From Larix sibirica (taxonomy: Eukaryota; Streptophyta; Pinopsida; Pinales; Pinaceae), in assembly GCA_004151065.3 (NCBI GenBank), contig NWUY0304535379.1, positions 1 to 62,123 of the forward strand: DNA of 62,123 bases. Direction: 5' to 3'. Positions within the stretch are counted from its first letter, which is position 1; the number at the start of each line of letters is the position of its first letter. The notes under the pieces were generated by a model, which was given only the letters and a program-made list of their open reading frames with translations, searched no databases and had not been told where the DNA came from. Shown in pieces: positions 22,573 through 34,406 of this stretch. The translations under genes were made by a program, and so were the position numbers.

Positions 22573-22951
22573 TCACTTGCATTGTATTAACGTTGCAAAA
22601 AAATCAACGAGTGTGCAGGCACCAATGGTGAGTGGATAAGAAGTGAACAAGCCCTTATTTTGTTCCTTCAACCTTATGTTAGCCCTGAACTTAGCGGTTT
22701 GGTATGCAATGGGATACACGTTGGAGGACTGACTATTTGCAGAACATCTTCTCGCCATCCCAGCAACTCTCAATCACCTTAACCAGATTGTGTTTGTTGG
22801 CGAACATTTGCACTAAGTCCTTGTCCAGCAAGGTTTGCGGAGTATATAATATGTATATCATCTTAAAGGTGTTTAGTGCGTATGAGCCAATCTGTTTTTC
22901 ATTGTAAAATAAATACTTCGTTCCTTTATATTGCCTCGCTTTACTAACCAA
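22573..22951 (-). pseudogene. possible frameshifted coding remnant, unidentified
   Basis: Two minus-strand open frames meet: 22951-22733 (basic and aromatic, with KYLFYNEKQIGSYALNTF) and 22773-22573 (VYPIAYQTAKFRANIRLKEQ onwards). Read with one shift near 22735 they would give about 125 continuous codons. I do not recognise a family. Each piece alone is of chance length, so this rests on protein-like composition and may be wrong. The upstream piece starts at TTG, immediately after a TGA, with no ATG nearby. Confidence 0.25.
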
Positions 22952-25296
22952 CTTATTACATCAGGAAACAAAAAATATCTGCTCTAGCTCCGATCATGTG
23001 CAATTGTTATAACTGCACAATATAATTTCTAGTTTCACTACTGAGAGCAGCAACAGATGACTCGGCTAGTGTGGCTGCCCTCTAGTATGTATCAAATGGG
23101 TTGTCAAAGGTACGATCATACAATACTCTGATGCTAGGGGTTAGTGTCGTTATACATAGGATTTCTTTTTGGCATTACCAGCTCTTCTATCTCCTTTCTT
23201 GTTGATCCCCTCACCTCCCCGGGAGTTATGTTTCAAACCTGTGCTCACACACCATCGGACATTTAAACGTTAATTGTTATATCACAATATAGTGCAAAAA
23301 GAAATGTTATTCACCCAGCGCGCACGGAAAAGTTTTTCTAATTATAATGCTAGTGAGGTAATGCAGTCTTTAACCTTGTGCATAGAAAATGGTTAAGATT
23401 TTACGATGACCGTAAGTAATGTAACGAGAAGGAATATCATGTTTAAGCATGCCTATGGAGCTATACTCGAGCGAAATGTGATTCTTTTTATTAATACTCC
23501 TCTAAACAATGTGACTGGGTGTGAGGCTTACCAGTGGAATGATAAAAACACAACTCTTATATGAAAATATAGCTTGGCTCAAAGTCCACCAATTATACCA
23601 ATCGCGGATGAGAGGGTTCCACACCGCAATCTAAGATTTATCACACGGAAGGCTTGGGTCAGTCTCCACCGAGGTCTCGAACAAGATTTGTCTGTAGGCA
23701 AGTTGATAATTGAGTGCATATAGGGTTCTTCCTTCCTTCTATTGATCCCATCGATCCTCTCAACTGGGGGCTTCTAAGTTCTCATGAACCAATCCTAATT
23801 CCCTCTCCGCCATCCGGTGCTCCTGGTCTTGAAGCATTCCCTTCAGCTGGGAAGACCATATGTAGCTAGTGCTGTAAATATAAATTCATTATTGTGTTTG
23901 AAATCGCTCTACCTCCGCTCTACACGCGCTCTGTTCGGTGCCGGGACCTAACCGTTCGTTTATTCTGTTCTGTGCGTGATACAAGGGTTAAAGACTACTT
24001 TTATCCCAAGGAGTATTAACCAGGGTGGCAAGCACTGGATCTTATTGTTCGTAGCCAGTTGCTTTATCCAATTGGAGTATCAGATTCAACCGGCCAGTAT
24101 TCATTCAATTCAATAAAAGGCCTTCCTGAATAGGATCACCCTCATCAAACAAGCATAGAAGAGACAAAGAACAGGGACCCGAACCCGGGGTGTGCTGGTT
24201 CAGAATAGAATTTGACCGGCAGGCACGCCAAGTACATATGGCGACCGCCCTCCCTCACTTAACAGAAAGCCAGTGGTGGCCATCTTATGGATGCTATTTC
24301 AGGACCTTTATTTAAGTATTTACTTTTATTAAGAAGGATAACTGGAAGAATGAATAGGCCAACTCTTCATTCGGCAGAGAGGGGTGGGAGCAATTTACCT
24401 TTAAAGATCAATCCTTCATGCATGAAATAAGGAAGGGGTTTAGATAAAATCCGGGTTTCCCTTTCAGTAAGGACCAACTCTGGTGTCTGGCGGGCGGGAT
24501 TAGGCATGCATGAAAAGCCCCCTCAGCAGATCATATCTTCCCGTGGAGTCATGACCTGCCCCTGACCGTTTTAAAGTCACTCACTTTTAGTGCTTCCCCC
24601 CTTCCCCTCACCCCCTAAATCGCAACCTTACTAGAACACTGCTCCGCGGAATAAACCCATGACCACCTTACTAAATTGGGTGAAACCAACCAATGCTGCA
24701 AGACCAATCAGAACCAATAAATAAAAAGGCCCCCCTAATCAAACAAACCAATCAGGACCAACCGACCGACCGTTAGCTTAGTGGAACATAAAGAGAGATT
24801 CTGTTCTATACTTTATACCGCGCGCGGGTTTACCCCGAACTAACTAAGGAAGGTTTGCACTTTAAGGCTTCCTTAAGGAAGGAAGGCCGGCACAGGACCT
24901 CAGCCCACTGCCTTTCAAGCAATATTGGCCGCACCTCCCACCACGTCGTTTTTAAGGCAGGGCCTTAAATTAAAGATAGATTATTCCTTCATAGGGAGCC
25001 CGGAAAAGAGAAAGACTCATTCCGGCGCATTACCAATTTATCTTCTTCCCGTAACCAGCTGACTTACAATATTCCGATCGTCTATGTTCCCATCCATTAC
25101 AGTATCGACTATTTCCTTCCGTTCCTGTTGCTACATCTGGGTGCTAATTAATGGGTCCTGTGGTTTGCTTCTTCATTAGTTTCGTTTCATCTTCATATAA
25201 TTATTTTGTGCTCCTATTACTGCGCTTATGTGTTCGGTTCGAGGCAGTAATTAAACGAGGCACTAAAGAATAAGGTTCTTCTGGCTGGTAGGGGCA
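22952..25296. other. unassigned intergenic DNA
   Basis: Apart from the broken frame at 23406-23723, no gene is recognised. At 24640-24775 words such as 'ccaaccaatgctgcaagaccaatcagaaccaat' and 'accaaccgaccgaccg' form a low-complexity CCAA tract; a similar 'aaccaaccgaccgaccaacc' is at 6393. GGGTTCGGGT on the minus strand near 24183 resembles a tRNA T-arm, but no tRNA fold surrounds it. Confidence 0.5.
23406..23723 (+). other. 105-codon frame broken once by TGA, unidentified
   Basis: From ATG 23406 to TAG 23721 the plus frame has a single internal stop (TGA at 23562-23564). The translation contains MFKHAYGAILERNVILF before the stop and RKAWVSLHRGLEQDLSVGK after it. I do not recognise it. If it was a gene it is dead, unless RNA editing or another mechanism removes the stop; plant mitochondria use TGA as a stop. 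Confidence 0.2.
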
Positions 25297-26131
25297 TGTC
25301 TGCATTGGTCGTAGTTGGAGCCTTCTGGGCTACTAAATATAACTCATTTTGGTGGGGGGGGTCCTCCGCTCCGTCCGCATTTCGTGATAGAAAATATGGG
25401 GTTTGGGGCTTCGGGTAGTAAGCTCGGGAGTCGACGTCGTTCTTACTGTCTGTTGTTCTTCCTATCGTACGTAATTCTCCACCTATGCAGAGATAGAAAA
25501 GAGTGGGTATGCTATACGACTTTGGTTAAATGGATGCATGCCTTTTTCACATCAATATTGGATACTGCTTTATTCCTCTAGTCTATATACGCGATTCTGC
25601 TAGAGGTCCCTCGGTATCACTGACAATGGCTTCTGGAACCGTTGGAATTGATTAAAATAGGATTTCCCGTTTGGATGGTGGGTTGGGCAGCCAAATGCCC
25701 ACATGAAAATGGCATGCCACACCCCCGCTTACCTTTATTTGTGCTACAATTAGTCCCGCTTTGGGTAAGAGCGCGTGACACTTATTCGGAATAAGGTTGC
25801 GTGTGATATTGACTGTGTCCTCTATTGGGTGGGCCCACGACTAAGTGGAAATACTTGGTCCGCGACGAGTCTCTTGGCGTTACGGAATCATTGGTATTAC
25901 CCTAAAACCCCTTTATTCAGGTCCCGTCTTTTTTTATATAAAGGAAAGTTGCTTTGTTGGGGGAAAGAGGCAAAATATCCAATCTGGGATAACAAGCTCA
26001 TTTTTTGTTCTCTTTTTTACTTAATTTTTAAGAATAACTACGCTACCTCCCTACTAATGAGTGTCCCGCCCCAGGCAATACGTCTTGCTTCACCTTTTCT
26101 ACTTTCTTCAAAAGATTTGTTCAGGAATTAA
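25297..26131 (+). other. cluster of coding-like frames, unidentified
   Basis: Three plus-strand frames follow one another: 25297-25419 (starts MSALVVVGAFWATKYNSFWWGG, ends TAG), 25315-25581 (88 codons) and 25775-26131 (118 codons, hydrophobic around FCSLFYLIF near residues 77-85). Base use (G-rich starts, many Trp and aromatic codons) differs from flanking DNA. I cannot match any mitochondrial gene: residues looked for from cox, nad, cob, atp and ccm families were not found. It could be a chimeric or decayed gene, or chance. Confidence 0.2.
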
Positions 26132-28869
26132 TTAAGCAGCCTGCCTTTCTTTCCATGCCCCCATCACATATAGGGAAAGGGTATTATACAAACTCTATCC
26201 CAAACAGTTCTTTCAAAGGTTATTACTCCTACTTGGTACAGGCTTTCTACCATCTAGTTCCCCGCCCAATCAATTGAAGTATCCTCTGTAAAGGCACGAG
26301 CAATGCCATTATATACGTGCATATCCAAACGCACAATAAGCGGCAACCTCACACAAAACTCGTTACCATTCATTGTCCATAACACAAATAAACACATAAC
26401 ACTTAAAAAAAGATGTGTAAAGTTCATAATCCTGGGATTTCTCTGGGATAGGGGGGGTGTTGTGTCCCCAATACAACAGGGCTGTTACTGCGTATGCCGA
26501 ACTGACTTCCTTGGATGGAGAGGTTCCTCGGGCAAGTTGAAATGTAATGTAGTAGGCTGCTGTCGTCAAGGGGTAGTTCGTCAAGGTTCGGTCGTAGAGC
26601 TAAAAGGTAAACCCATCCAACGGGCTACTCAACAAACCATCCGACCCATCTGACCCATCCATGCATCCAGCCATCCATGTATCTCTAACTAGAATAAGTT
26701 AAGGCTTTATAGAATCGAGCCAGCAGTTCAACTCTCTAAGCTAAAGTTAATAAGTGAAAAAATATCTCCACTTTCATTCTGGCTGTATATTCCACTACGA
26801 CGTGCCTGCTAAAGGTTCTGGCTCTATAGAATCAATCCGTCCAGTTACCAGTTAAAAGAGTAATTAATCCTGCCTGTGAGTAGCTGTCCAACCAGTAGTT
26901 CTATAGACTTGCTTATTCAAAGGGTACCCATGTGAAAAGGTGACTCCAGTGGGATCAAGGACTCCCAGCCAGCCATGTCTGTCCATTCTGGGTCCGTGTC
27001 AATTTGTATTTTTCGCACGAAATGTTGTTTTCTATATCTAAAACAAGTTGGTCTATTGGGTACAAGTCATATTCCTTCATTCATTGGGTTCTCAAACTTG
27101 CATTTTGCTTTAGCCCACTGGCTATTTTAAGAACTCCGCGTACCTTTCTAATTAGTGACTGATTAGTGACTGGCGGTTATCCCGCCTCACCCTAAGGAAC
27201 GAAGTCTGTGCTAAACGGGGTGGTTCTAAATCATATCCCGAAATAACATATATAAATGAGATAAAGAAGGCTTCGCGCCTCAGCCTGGCTCAAGAAGCAA
27301 TATCTAAGTAGCACTAAATGAAAGGAAGGTTGTAACTTCACTCTACTCCGTGCCTCAACCACGTATTTTATAAATAAAACCCTTATGTTGAGTGGATCGG
27401 AGGCATATTAATCATCTGGGTTCGAAAACGAAATTTTGGGCTTGCTTGAACTCGTTCGAGAAATTGCGTAATGTTCCCAGCACCATTGTTCTGTAGGCGC
27501 CTGAATCCTCAAGTTAAGGTGCGAAACGGAAAACCTTCTCAGATGCTGTTTTTATTATATATAACTTATTGTTGGCATGGGTTTGAGGAATCGAAGATCC
27601 AACTGGGTCTCGAAATTGCATTCTTATTAAGGCAAGTCGATTTGCGATAGCATTTCACTTCGTGCCTCCTCATCCATCTTCTGGTGCTTCTTTTATTCTA
27701 ATAGAAGGGGTTCATAGCAGTCCCGACTAACCTAACTAAATGCATTCATTAATTTCCTGTTCTAAGGCTACCAGGTCTAAATATTCTGGTAGGTAGCTGG
27801 AGGCTCTAGTGCGATCAACTCAAACTAAACCGGTCGGTTCATGGATAGCTCGGAATAATCCAAATAGTAAACAGGCTGAAAAGCCAGTAGATTTGAGGCG
27901 CGAAGCGGTAGAATAAAAAGATGAAGAATTTAGTAAAAAAAACTTCATATGAAATAAATATTCTTCTAGGTTATCGGCGACTTCCTTCTTATTGGTGACC
28001 TGCTGTCAACGAAGACTGTGTCTATCGGCGACCACTGGCTCTCTCTCAGCTGCCCTTAATAACATCGAAACCTGGATCGAGATTTGAGGTTGTTGGCGGA
28101 CGCCTGGAACCCCAATTATATATAATAATATAAGCGTTCTATCACCTTTTTGAAGCAACCATAGGGAGAGGTGGTCCAAATTAGGAATGAGGTGGTCGAA
28201 GGTCCCGATAGCTAGTACTCTATAGCCAGGTGGCGATCACTAAATGCCGCTACTCCATTCGGTACTCGAACCCAGGAAGAAGCAATGCCGCCTGGTGTTG
28301 CTCCTAGTGTTGATGCAAGGTGGGTGGGTTGAAGTTTGCAGGTCCTGAAAATGAGGAAGTATGGCTCTTCCTAGCTGGTGGGTCACGTAGGACTCCTTCC
28401 TGCTCACGCTGGTAACGTAATATATTTTCACGTAGAACTTGTCACAAAAATCTACAAGGCACAGGGGATCGATAACTGGTAACATACAACTGGTAACGCG
28501 TGGACAACCTACATAAAGGGCACGGGGTTATATCGAACAGGTGATCACGTATAACCTCCTTCCTGGGGTTCTAATTGATGAAGACGGCAAGGCTCTTCGG
28601 CGGGAACAATAGGTGTCATAATGGTACCGAACTGAATGTAAGCTGGCTGGGTTCATCCCGTGCCAAAAAGAGGCACAATAGTGCTACCTCCTCCACCATT
28701 AAGCATTCCTTGGCTTCAGCAATAGATTATAAGTAAGTAGGGTAAGGCGCAGAGCGGTTAGCAGGTCCTATTTTTATAAGTCTTTTGGGGCAGACTTCCT
28801 CCCTTCAATCTACAGTGAGGAAGAATGAATGGCATCTATCTTCTTTCGTAAGTTAAGGTAATGACTGAT
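26132..28869. other. unassigned intergenic DNA
   Basis: No gene recognised. A 116-codon frame (26303-26653) overlaps a 73-codon minus frame and has no motif. ATTAGTGACTG is tandemly doubled at 27151-27172. A CCATCC low-complexity run lies at 26617-26690. AACTGGTAAC occurs twice near 28473-28495. Confidence 0.5.
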
Positions 28870-31230
28870 TGTATTTTCAATGGCTAGGGCTAGCTAACTG
28901 GTAAGTCAGTCACTATGAGCCGTCTTCAGATGAGTACGATTACCAGCATATCTTCTTATGGGAAGTTAGTGATTCGCGATAAGGCAGGCGTTCTAAGGCA
29001 GCTTCGTGATCAGACAGCTTCGAGTCATATAAATAAATTGGTAGAGATAAGAACCGTAACAACAGTCATGCTTTATTTCTTATTGACTAAAGAACATATT
29101 ATACCCAGCCAGGAGGATAGGCGTTAAAACGCGTGAGACAGTTTGAAAGTCAAGTAGGGTTATTAAGCCGGGCGATATCAGGTAAAGCGAGACCAGAGAT
29201 TGGGTGAGGTCAGGGACGCGGGACATAAATACCTTCTTTTTTATTTCTTCTTATTGGGCTTGCCCCTAATTGGTTGGCTTCTAAGAAACAAGGCACTTCA
29301 GCGTGAGGAAGCTTGAAGTCGCTTAAGAGGGCGAGACCAGGTCGGGACCTAAATAACATATATTCTCTTTCTTTAAAAGCCAGAGCAGACGCGTCACAGG
29401 TAGAATGTAAATGGCGATAGCATGTTCTAGAAGAGGCATTGCAGTTTTCGACTTTCACTTAAGCCTTCTTTGCTTTCACACTTAAGTTATCTTCCGTGAG
29501 TAAGTAATCGTGGAGTGTAAGGCGTACTAGCCGTCAGATTGGGACTTAAGCAACAAAGCTTGATGGATCCATTTGCCTTGAAAAAGCTTGATAGATATTT
29601 ATTTGCTGCGCCGCCTTACAGGTTTTTAGTGATCACGCACGCGTACTTGCACCAATCCTCATTCAGAAATCCTCTTTGTTTTAGTGAACCGATGTATACC
29701 TTTTACTAATATCCTCTAAGCATCAAGGGTTGTTGACTCGCCTCGCAATGAATATTTCTATACCAAGCCGGACCATGGGAGGGCAGGACCTTCCTTTTAA
29801 GGCAGGCTCAGGTTAGGTAAATTCAGATGGCTGCTGGTACTGACCTAACTGCTTTCATTCAAGAGTGAGCAGGCATAAGCGGCGTAAGAAGATAAGGACC
29901 AACTGCTGCACCTTCTTTCTTTGTAAGCAGCATAGGGTAAGGACTCATTTTATCCTCAATGGCTGCTGGCTGGTTAACCGGTCAGTCGCTGCTATAAGAA
30001 ATTGTCAGATGATTATTGTTACTGCACACATATCTTTTTTTTTTTGTAACTGTTCGTCGTGATAAGACATCGGGCGGGATAAGAGAGCTTCCTTTGTTAT
30101 AAAGCTGCTTGATAAGATAGCAGCAAGGCAGCGTCGTGATAAGAAAGCAGCTTCGGGTCAGGTAAATTGAGGCGGGGTGGAGACCCTTCTCATAGACATA
30201 TTTTATTATGGACAGTCATTTGTGATACGGCTTTGAGATAAGACAGCTTAGTGGGCAAGATAAATCGGTAGGTTGATGAGGATAATTACCGCCGATATCC
30301 TTTCTTATTGACCAAAGAGCGCGGACTCAGGCCAGGGTAAGCATTCAAATGTTAAGAGAAGCTTGTGAAGCCGAGTGAGTAGAGTGAAGCGAGGTAGTAG
30401 AACGAGGTCAGTTAGTAGGGCGAGATCAGAGGTTGGGCGCGTAACATACATCTTTCCTTATTGGTTGGCTCTGATGAAAAACATATTCTTCTGACGCTAG
30501 AATGAAGGAGGGTTAGGTCGGACGAGACCAGAGATTGGGCATGAGACAGACAGACCTACTTTATTTCTTATTTCAAAAGGAAGAAAGTGTATCAAGGTAA
30601 ACACTATAATGTGAGAACGCTCGAGGGTGAGGCCAGGTCGAGACAGGGGAGAAAAACTAAGGTAGGCGGAACTCTTTCAGATAGGTAATATGGCAACTTT
30701 CCTTGGGCCTGCCTGACTGACGTGGGGAGACAGAGATCGTGGGCAACTTGCTTAATGACAGGCATATTTTATTGCGGCATCCTAAGGTCGGTGAGCGTAA
30801 CGTATTGATTTATATGGCGAGGAGCCCTCTTCCTTAAGAGTTGGATTGGGATCTTCCTTCCTTAAGAGCTGTTGGATCAATGATTTGGTTTAAAAGAAGA
30901 TAATCATATTCTTTCCTTCGCGTCAGCGTCATTCATTCAAATCAAGTTAGCATGGCGTTAAGAGGCAATTAAGAGCCACTCTTCCTTCAGTGATAAGCAG
31001 TGATCAAAAACCACGTCTAGCAGGTAAGGTAGCGTTCCTTTCTCTCTTTTACAGAACTTATAGAAATTCTAGGTGGAAGCAGCAGTGGTCATCACTATTC
31101 GGTAGCGTAAAAAAGCAGGCAGTACTAGCTATAAAGTGAGAACGTTTGAGGGTGAGGCTGGTCGGGTGAGACCAGAGGTAAGGCGTGGGACCAGAGGTGG
31201 GGCAGATAGACACATACATCTTTCCTTCCT
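28870..31230 (+). repeat. 2.4-kb degenerate repeat array
   Basis: At least two layers of repetition are visible. First, GCGAGACCAGAGATTGGG (29187-29204) recurs as variants near 29331, 30419, 30521, 30627 and 31163, usually followed by ACATACATCTTTCCTTATTG-like sequence. Second, a block beginning TCAATGGCT at 28877 recurs at 29956 (1.08 kb away) with matching order: 'ggt-agtcagtc-ct', 'cagatga-ta', 'catatctt', 'gtgataag'. ACTATAATGTGAGAACGCTC at 30603 matches GCTATAAAGTGAGAACGTTT at 31128. Small frames inside (28915-29127, 29865-30062) lie at equivalent places in the repeat and are not conserved as protein. Confidence 0.8.
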
Positions 31231-31248
31231 ATTGCCCATTAAGTACGA

Positions 31249-31464
31249 TTGGGACATTTCGGAAAATACTCTGCCGGAATACCACGTAGATATCTATATG
31301 TTATAAGCGTTATTGTTTATTTGGCTTTCGCAAGTCATTATACTAGAACGATTTCTTCTCTTCTTAATTTAGGTACTCGGGGGAGAAGAGCGGGCCTAAT
31401 ATGTATAGCGCTAGCGCTTGGGGCCTTTCTCTATGATAGATTATATGGGGCAGGCGATGTCTAG
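31249..31464 (+). CDS. hypothetical 71-codon frame with two hydrophobic segments
   Basis: The frame encodes a basic peptide with hydrophobic stretches around YVISVIVYLAF (residues 17-27) and LICIALALGAFLYDRLY (residues 50-66). I do not recognise it. It follows directly on the last unit of the repeat array. Chance is the simplest explanation; a chimeric membrane frame of the sort found in plant mtDNA is the alternative. Confidence 0.15.
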   Translation: MGHFGKYSAGIPRRYLYVISVIVYLAFASHYTRTISSLLNLGTRGRRAGLICIALALGAFLYDRLYGAGDV

Positions 31465-31719
31465 GCATCTTTATCTGGCACAGACATCATCTCAAAGAAA
31501 GACCAAGCCAACCAAGTAGATTCAAGCTTCTCTTTTGTTTACTCACAACCAGCGGCTATTGGAAAACTCCCAGATTAGCAATTGCCCCTGGTACTAGCAC
31601 TACTTTTTTTATCTTATTGCTGTCTCCTACAGGCTTGGTCAAAACTATCTGGCTCCTTCAGGCTTAGTATGACTAATCACGGAAAAGGAACTGTTCCGAT
31701 CTTACTTTTCTAATCTTTG

Positions 31720-33048
31720 TCACGCTCGGTCATCAAACCTGAAAAAGCTGATGAGTTTACCTTCTCTGGGCTCATCAAAGATCTATACCGAGCATCTGCT
31801 ATCATCCTCAAGCTCATTGAAAAAAAAAAAAAAAGAGGTACTCACTGTACATGATAGGGGAAAAGAACATTGGGGGGGGGTAAGGGCCTTGTAAGTTTTG
31901 GAGAGCATTATGGAATTTAATGTCGTCACCCTTGAACATGGAACCTGTCTATGTCATTGTCTTACAGTTGGGTAATCTGCTTGTCTCTAAGTCATACCAA
32001 TTCTATGAGTCATCATACTCCTTCGGCTAATCCGCAGAGTGCCCCGGTCATCGTCGCACTATGTTTTGGTCATTCTCTCATTGATGCAATGCTGCCGAGT
32101 CAAGTAATTTTTCATGCCTAAAATTGTTCAAGGGAATTTTAGCTCGAGTTGGCCACTTGACAATATTAGTAACCTCTTCATTTAGTCAGCCATCCCTGTG
32201 TCAGTCATGCTAATTTGATCCATTTTATTAAAATCTCCCGTGTCAGTTTTGTGTTGATGGTGGGGGATACATCAAGGCCCTCCTTTGACGAGTCTCTTCT
32301 TATTGACTACAACACATCATTTGGGAATGATACTTAGAAACTAGTTAGTACCTTGGAGCCTACATGCCTCAATGGTAGGTTACCTCGCTTTCGATAGTGG
32401 GCTCACATCATCGGCCTCTGATCAAATGATCCTATGAATGTTTGACTACAACTCCTTTATTAACATTTGCTAGGATGTACTACAGTACCTTGGGAGTTAT
32501 TATTCATATTGGGGATTTACCTTGCACTTATTAACGGTATACATCAATTACCGGTAATCCGGGGGTTTAAACCGTGTTTGACATCAACACATCTATTCAC
32601 ACAGTTCGAATCGTACTATTTTGGGATTGCGACGAAGACCCTTGGTTTCCTTTTGGCACCTCTCTCTTTTATGTTTTCAATCCAGGTTGCAATGGAGATT
32701 ATTTGAGTACCTTGGAGGCCTCAGTATGGTAATCATTTTGGATGTCTAACTGATGTATGCTGCTACATAGATCCACATTGTATTGGTTTGTGGCTATGTT
32801 CTGATCATAACGTATATCCACAATGTATTCTCTGGTGGTTGCAATATGTTTTAGTCATGGAGGTATGGATCCACAGTGTACCTATCGTGGCCATATCCTT
32901 AGTTAGTTATTTCATGGATCTGCATTGTATTGGTCAGTGGCCATGCTTTGAGAGTCGGTTTATTCCAAGCATGGGTATGCTTACCTCAGGATAAGTTATA
33001 ATCTATATTGTTCCGTTTTTATTCTGATCTCACACTTTAGGGGGGGAA
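31720..33048 (+). mobile_element. 3' internal end of an LTR retrotransposon (inferred)
   Basis: This AT-rich stretch leads into a polypurine tract, AGGGGGGGAA at 33039-33048, followed by an LTR-like block. AGTACCTTGGAGCCTAC near 32349 resembles AGTACCTTGGAGGCCTC near 32706. No integrase or chromodomain could be read, so the coding part is either missing or too decayed. A 15-base A run is at 31820-31834 and a 9-base G run near 31872. Assignment rests on position relative to the tract and the LTR-like block. Confidence 0.45.
32771..32965 (+). repeat. ~50-bp degenerate tandem repeat, four units
   Basis: Units begin ATCCACATTGTATTGG (32771), ATCCACAATGTATTCTC (32816), ATCCACAGTGTACC (32869) and ATCTGCATTGTATTGG (32918), each followed about 15 bases later by GTGGC(T/C)AT- or GTGGTTGCAAT-like sequence. 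Tandem repeats just before the polypurine tract are common in plant LTR elements. Confidence 0.85.
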
Positions 33049-33880
33049 TATTTTATACTCCTATTTGTCGCACATGAAGTGTCACATTTAGTGTCGCACT
33101 TTGTGCAAAGTTATATCTAGAGTCACACTTCGTGCTTCTAAGTCATATGAGGTGTCTTTCTTAGTGTCGAAACTTGTAATGAAGTGTCGTACTTTTAACC
33201 ATGTGTTCATTATAAAATAGGACCTTTGCCTTTGCCACAATCCCTAAGCCATTTTGAAAGAGAACAAACGATGGCGGCCCTCCTCCCGTCGGTCGAGCGG
33301 CTCCGCCCCTTTTGCAGGTTGGAACACTATTTTTTATTTCTAAATGAGCCCTTTTTGCCTACCATTGCCTCCCTTGCCTTGTCCAGGGAGTGATGGAAGC
33401 CCCTCCATAACCTCTTGCTAGTTATCTGCCTGTGTAGCCTACACAAGTGGTCAGTTCACAGGGGGCAATGGTCTTGTAACAACTATTTTTCCAAGGATTC
33501 GGATGAATTAGTTTGAGGAGTATGAGTTGGTTACATTGGAATTCGAGCTAATGTTGATCTAGAAACATCCCTATCTAGGTTTTTCCACCTACTCTCATCC
33601 TTATCCTTAACCTATGGTTGTTTAACTCATTTCCTATATAAGGAGGCCATTCTTGAGGAGAAGGGGAGAATATATAAATATATAAAACTTATGATGCTAA
33701 GAGGCTCAAGGGGCTAGACAAGGAGAGCTGTAAGGAGCTACTACAACCCCTCAAGGTTGTAAGTACTTCTTTGTATTTTGCTTTCTGAATATAATATAGC
33801 TTGGCTTTTCCTCCAACTTTTTTTTCTATTGTGTTAATATGCGAGCTTTCTAGTTCTAGATTAGATCTATTCATAGCATG
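33049..33880 (+). mobile_element. LTR-like block (solo or truncated LTR)
   Basis: It follows the polypurine tract directly and starts TATTTTATACTCC (a TG start would be TGTTTTATACTCC). It is rich in GTGTCGCACTT words (33067-33190), has a TATA box (TATATAA, 33636-33642) inside CCTATATAAGGAGGCC, and later a run resembling a transcript end (33770-33840). These are features of plant Ty3/gypsy LTRs. The right end is not defined: I see no clear CA end or primer-binding site. An S element lies inside it. Likely nuclear DNA moved into the organelle genome (inference). Confidence 0.55.
33277..33312 (+). repeat. short dispersed element S, copy 4, inside the LTR-like block
   Basis: CCTCCTCCCGTCGGTCGAGC-GGCTCCGCCCC carries the exact core GGTCGAGCGG (33291-33300). 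GGCGG (33273-33277) and CCGCC (33303-33307) form short inverted repeats around it. A mitochondrial-type repeat inside nuclear-type DNA suggests insertion after transfer. Confidence 0.8.
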
Positions 33881-34406
33881 ACATATATTGTGTAGAGTAG
33901 GATCTCTTTATGGTTTTTTGTAAGTGTTCATCCACCACTAGACCTTGGACATAAAGATTCGGAATAGCGAGGACACCCACCAAAAGAGAGGTAGGCCATA
34001 TACCTCCTCACTACTTCTATTTATCCTTCATGCTTGCTTGCTAATGGATCTAGGGGGTTAAGATAACCATTTGTTTCTCTCTGTCTTGGATCAATGGAGT
34101 CTTGATCCAAGGGAGTTTCAACCTATCCACAGGTAGAAAATCTCCATAACACACATGATCTTGGGCGGATTCCACTCTTCAAGGTGTCCTCCAGTAGATC
34201 CAATCACCTACACACAAAGAAAGAAAGATACCCTCCTTAACCGTTCTATTATATAAAATATATTAACATAAACATGAGATATATATTGAAACAAAACACA
34301 TTAAGTGGGGGGAGAACTCATGAATTCATATACACAAATAAGAAATAGAAACTACAACAAGTTATAGCTTGAGTTGACCTAATGTAGTCTTTCCACTAGC
34401 TCCTTT
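33881..34406. other. retrotransposon-flanking DNA, unassigned
   Basis: Besides the hairpin at 34085, a second purine run AAGTGGGGGGAGA (34304-34316) resembles a polypurine tract on the plus strand but no LTR-like sequence follows. Composition resembles 31.7-33.9 kb, so it probably belongs to the same transferred segment. Confidence 0.4.
34085..34111. repeat. 10-bp perfect inverted repeat, 7-base loop
   Basis: CTTGGATCAA (34085-34094) pairs with TTGATCCAAG (34102-34111). Possible hairpin in RNA; no gene adjoins it. Confidence 0.85.

Noticed and set aside
24175-24195. GGGTTCGGGT on the minus strand as a tRNA T-arm
   Set aside because: No matching acceptor, D-arm or anticodon arm upstream.
29125-29145. 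GCGTGAGACAGTTTG as a large-subunit rRNA fragment
   Set aside because: Match to remembered rRNA is only about 12 bases and it lies in the degenerate repeat array.
34304-34316. AAGTGGGGGGAGA as a second polypurine tract
   Set aside because: No LTR-like sequence follows it; kept only as a remark.
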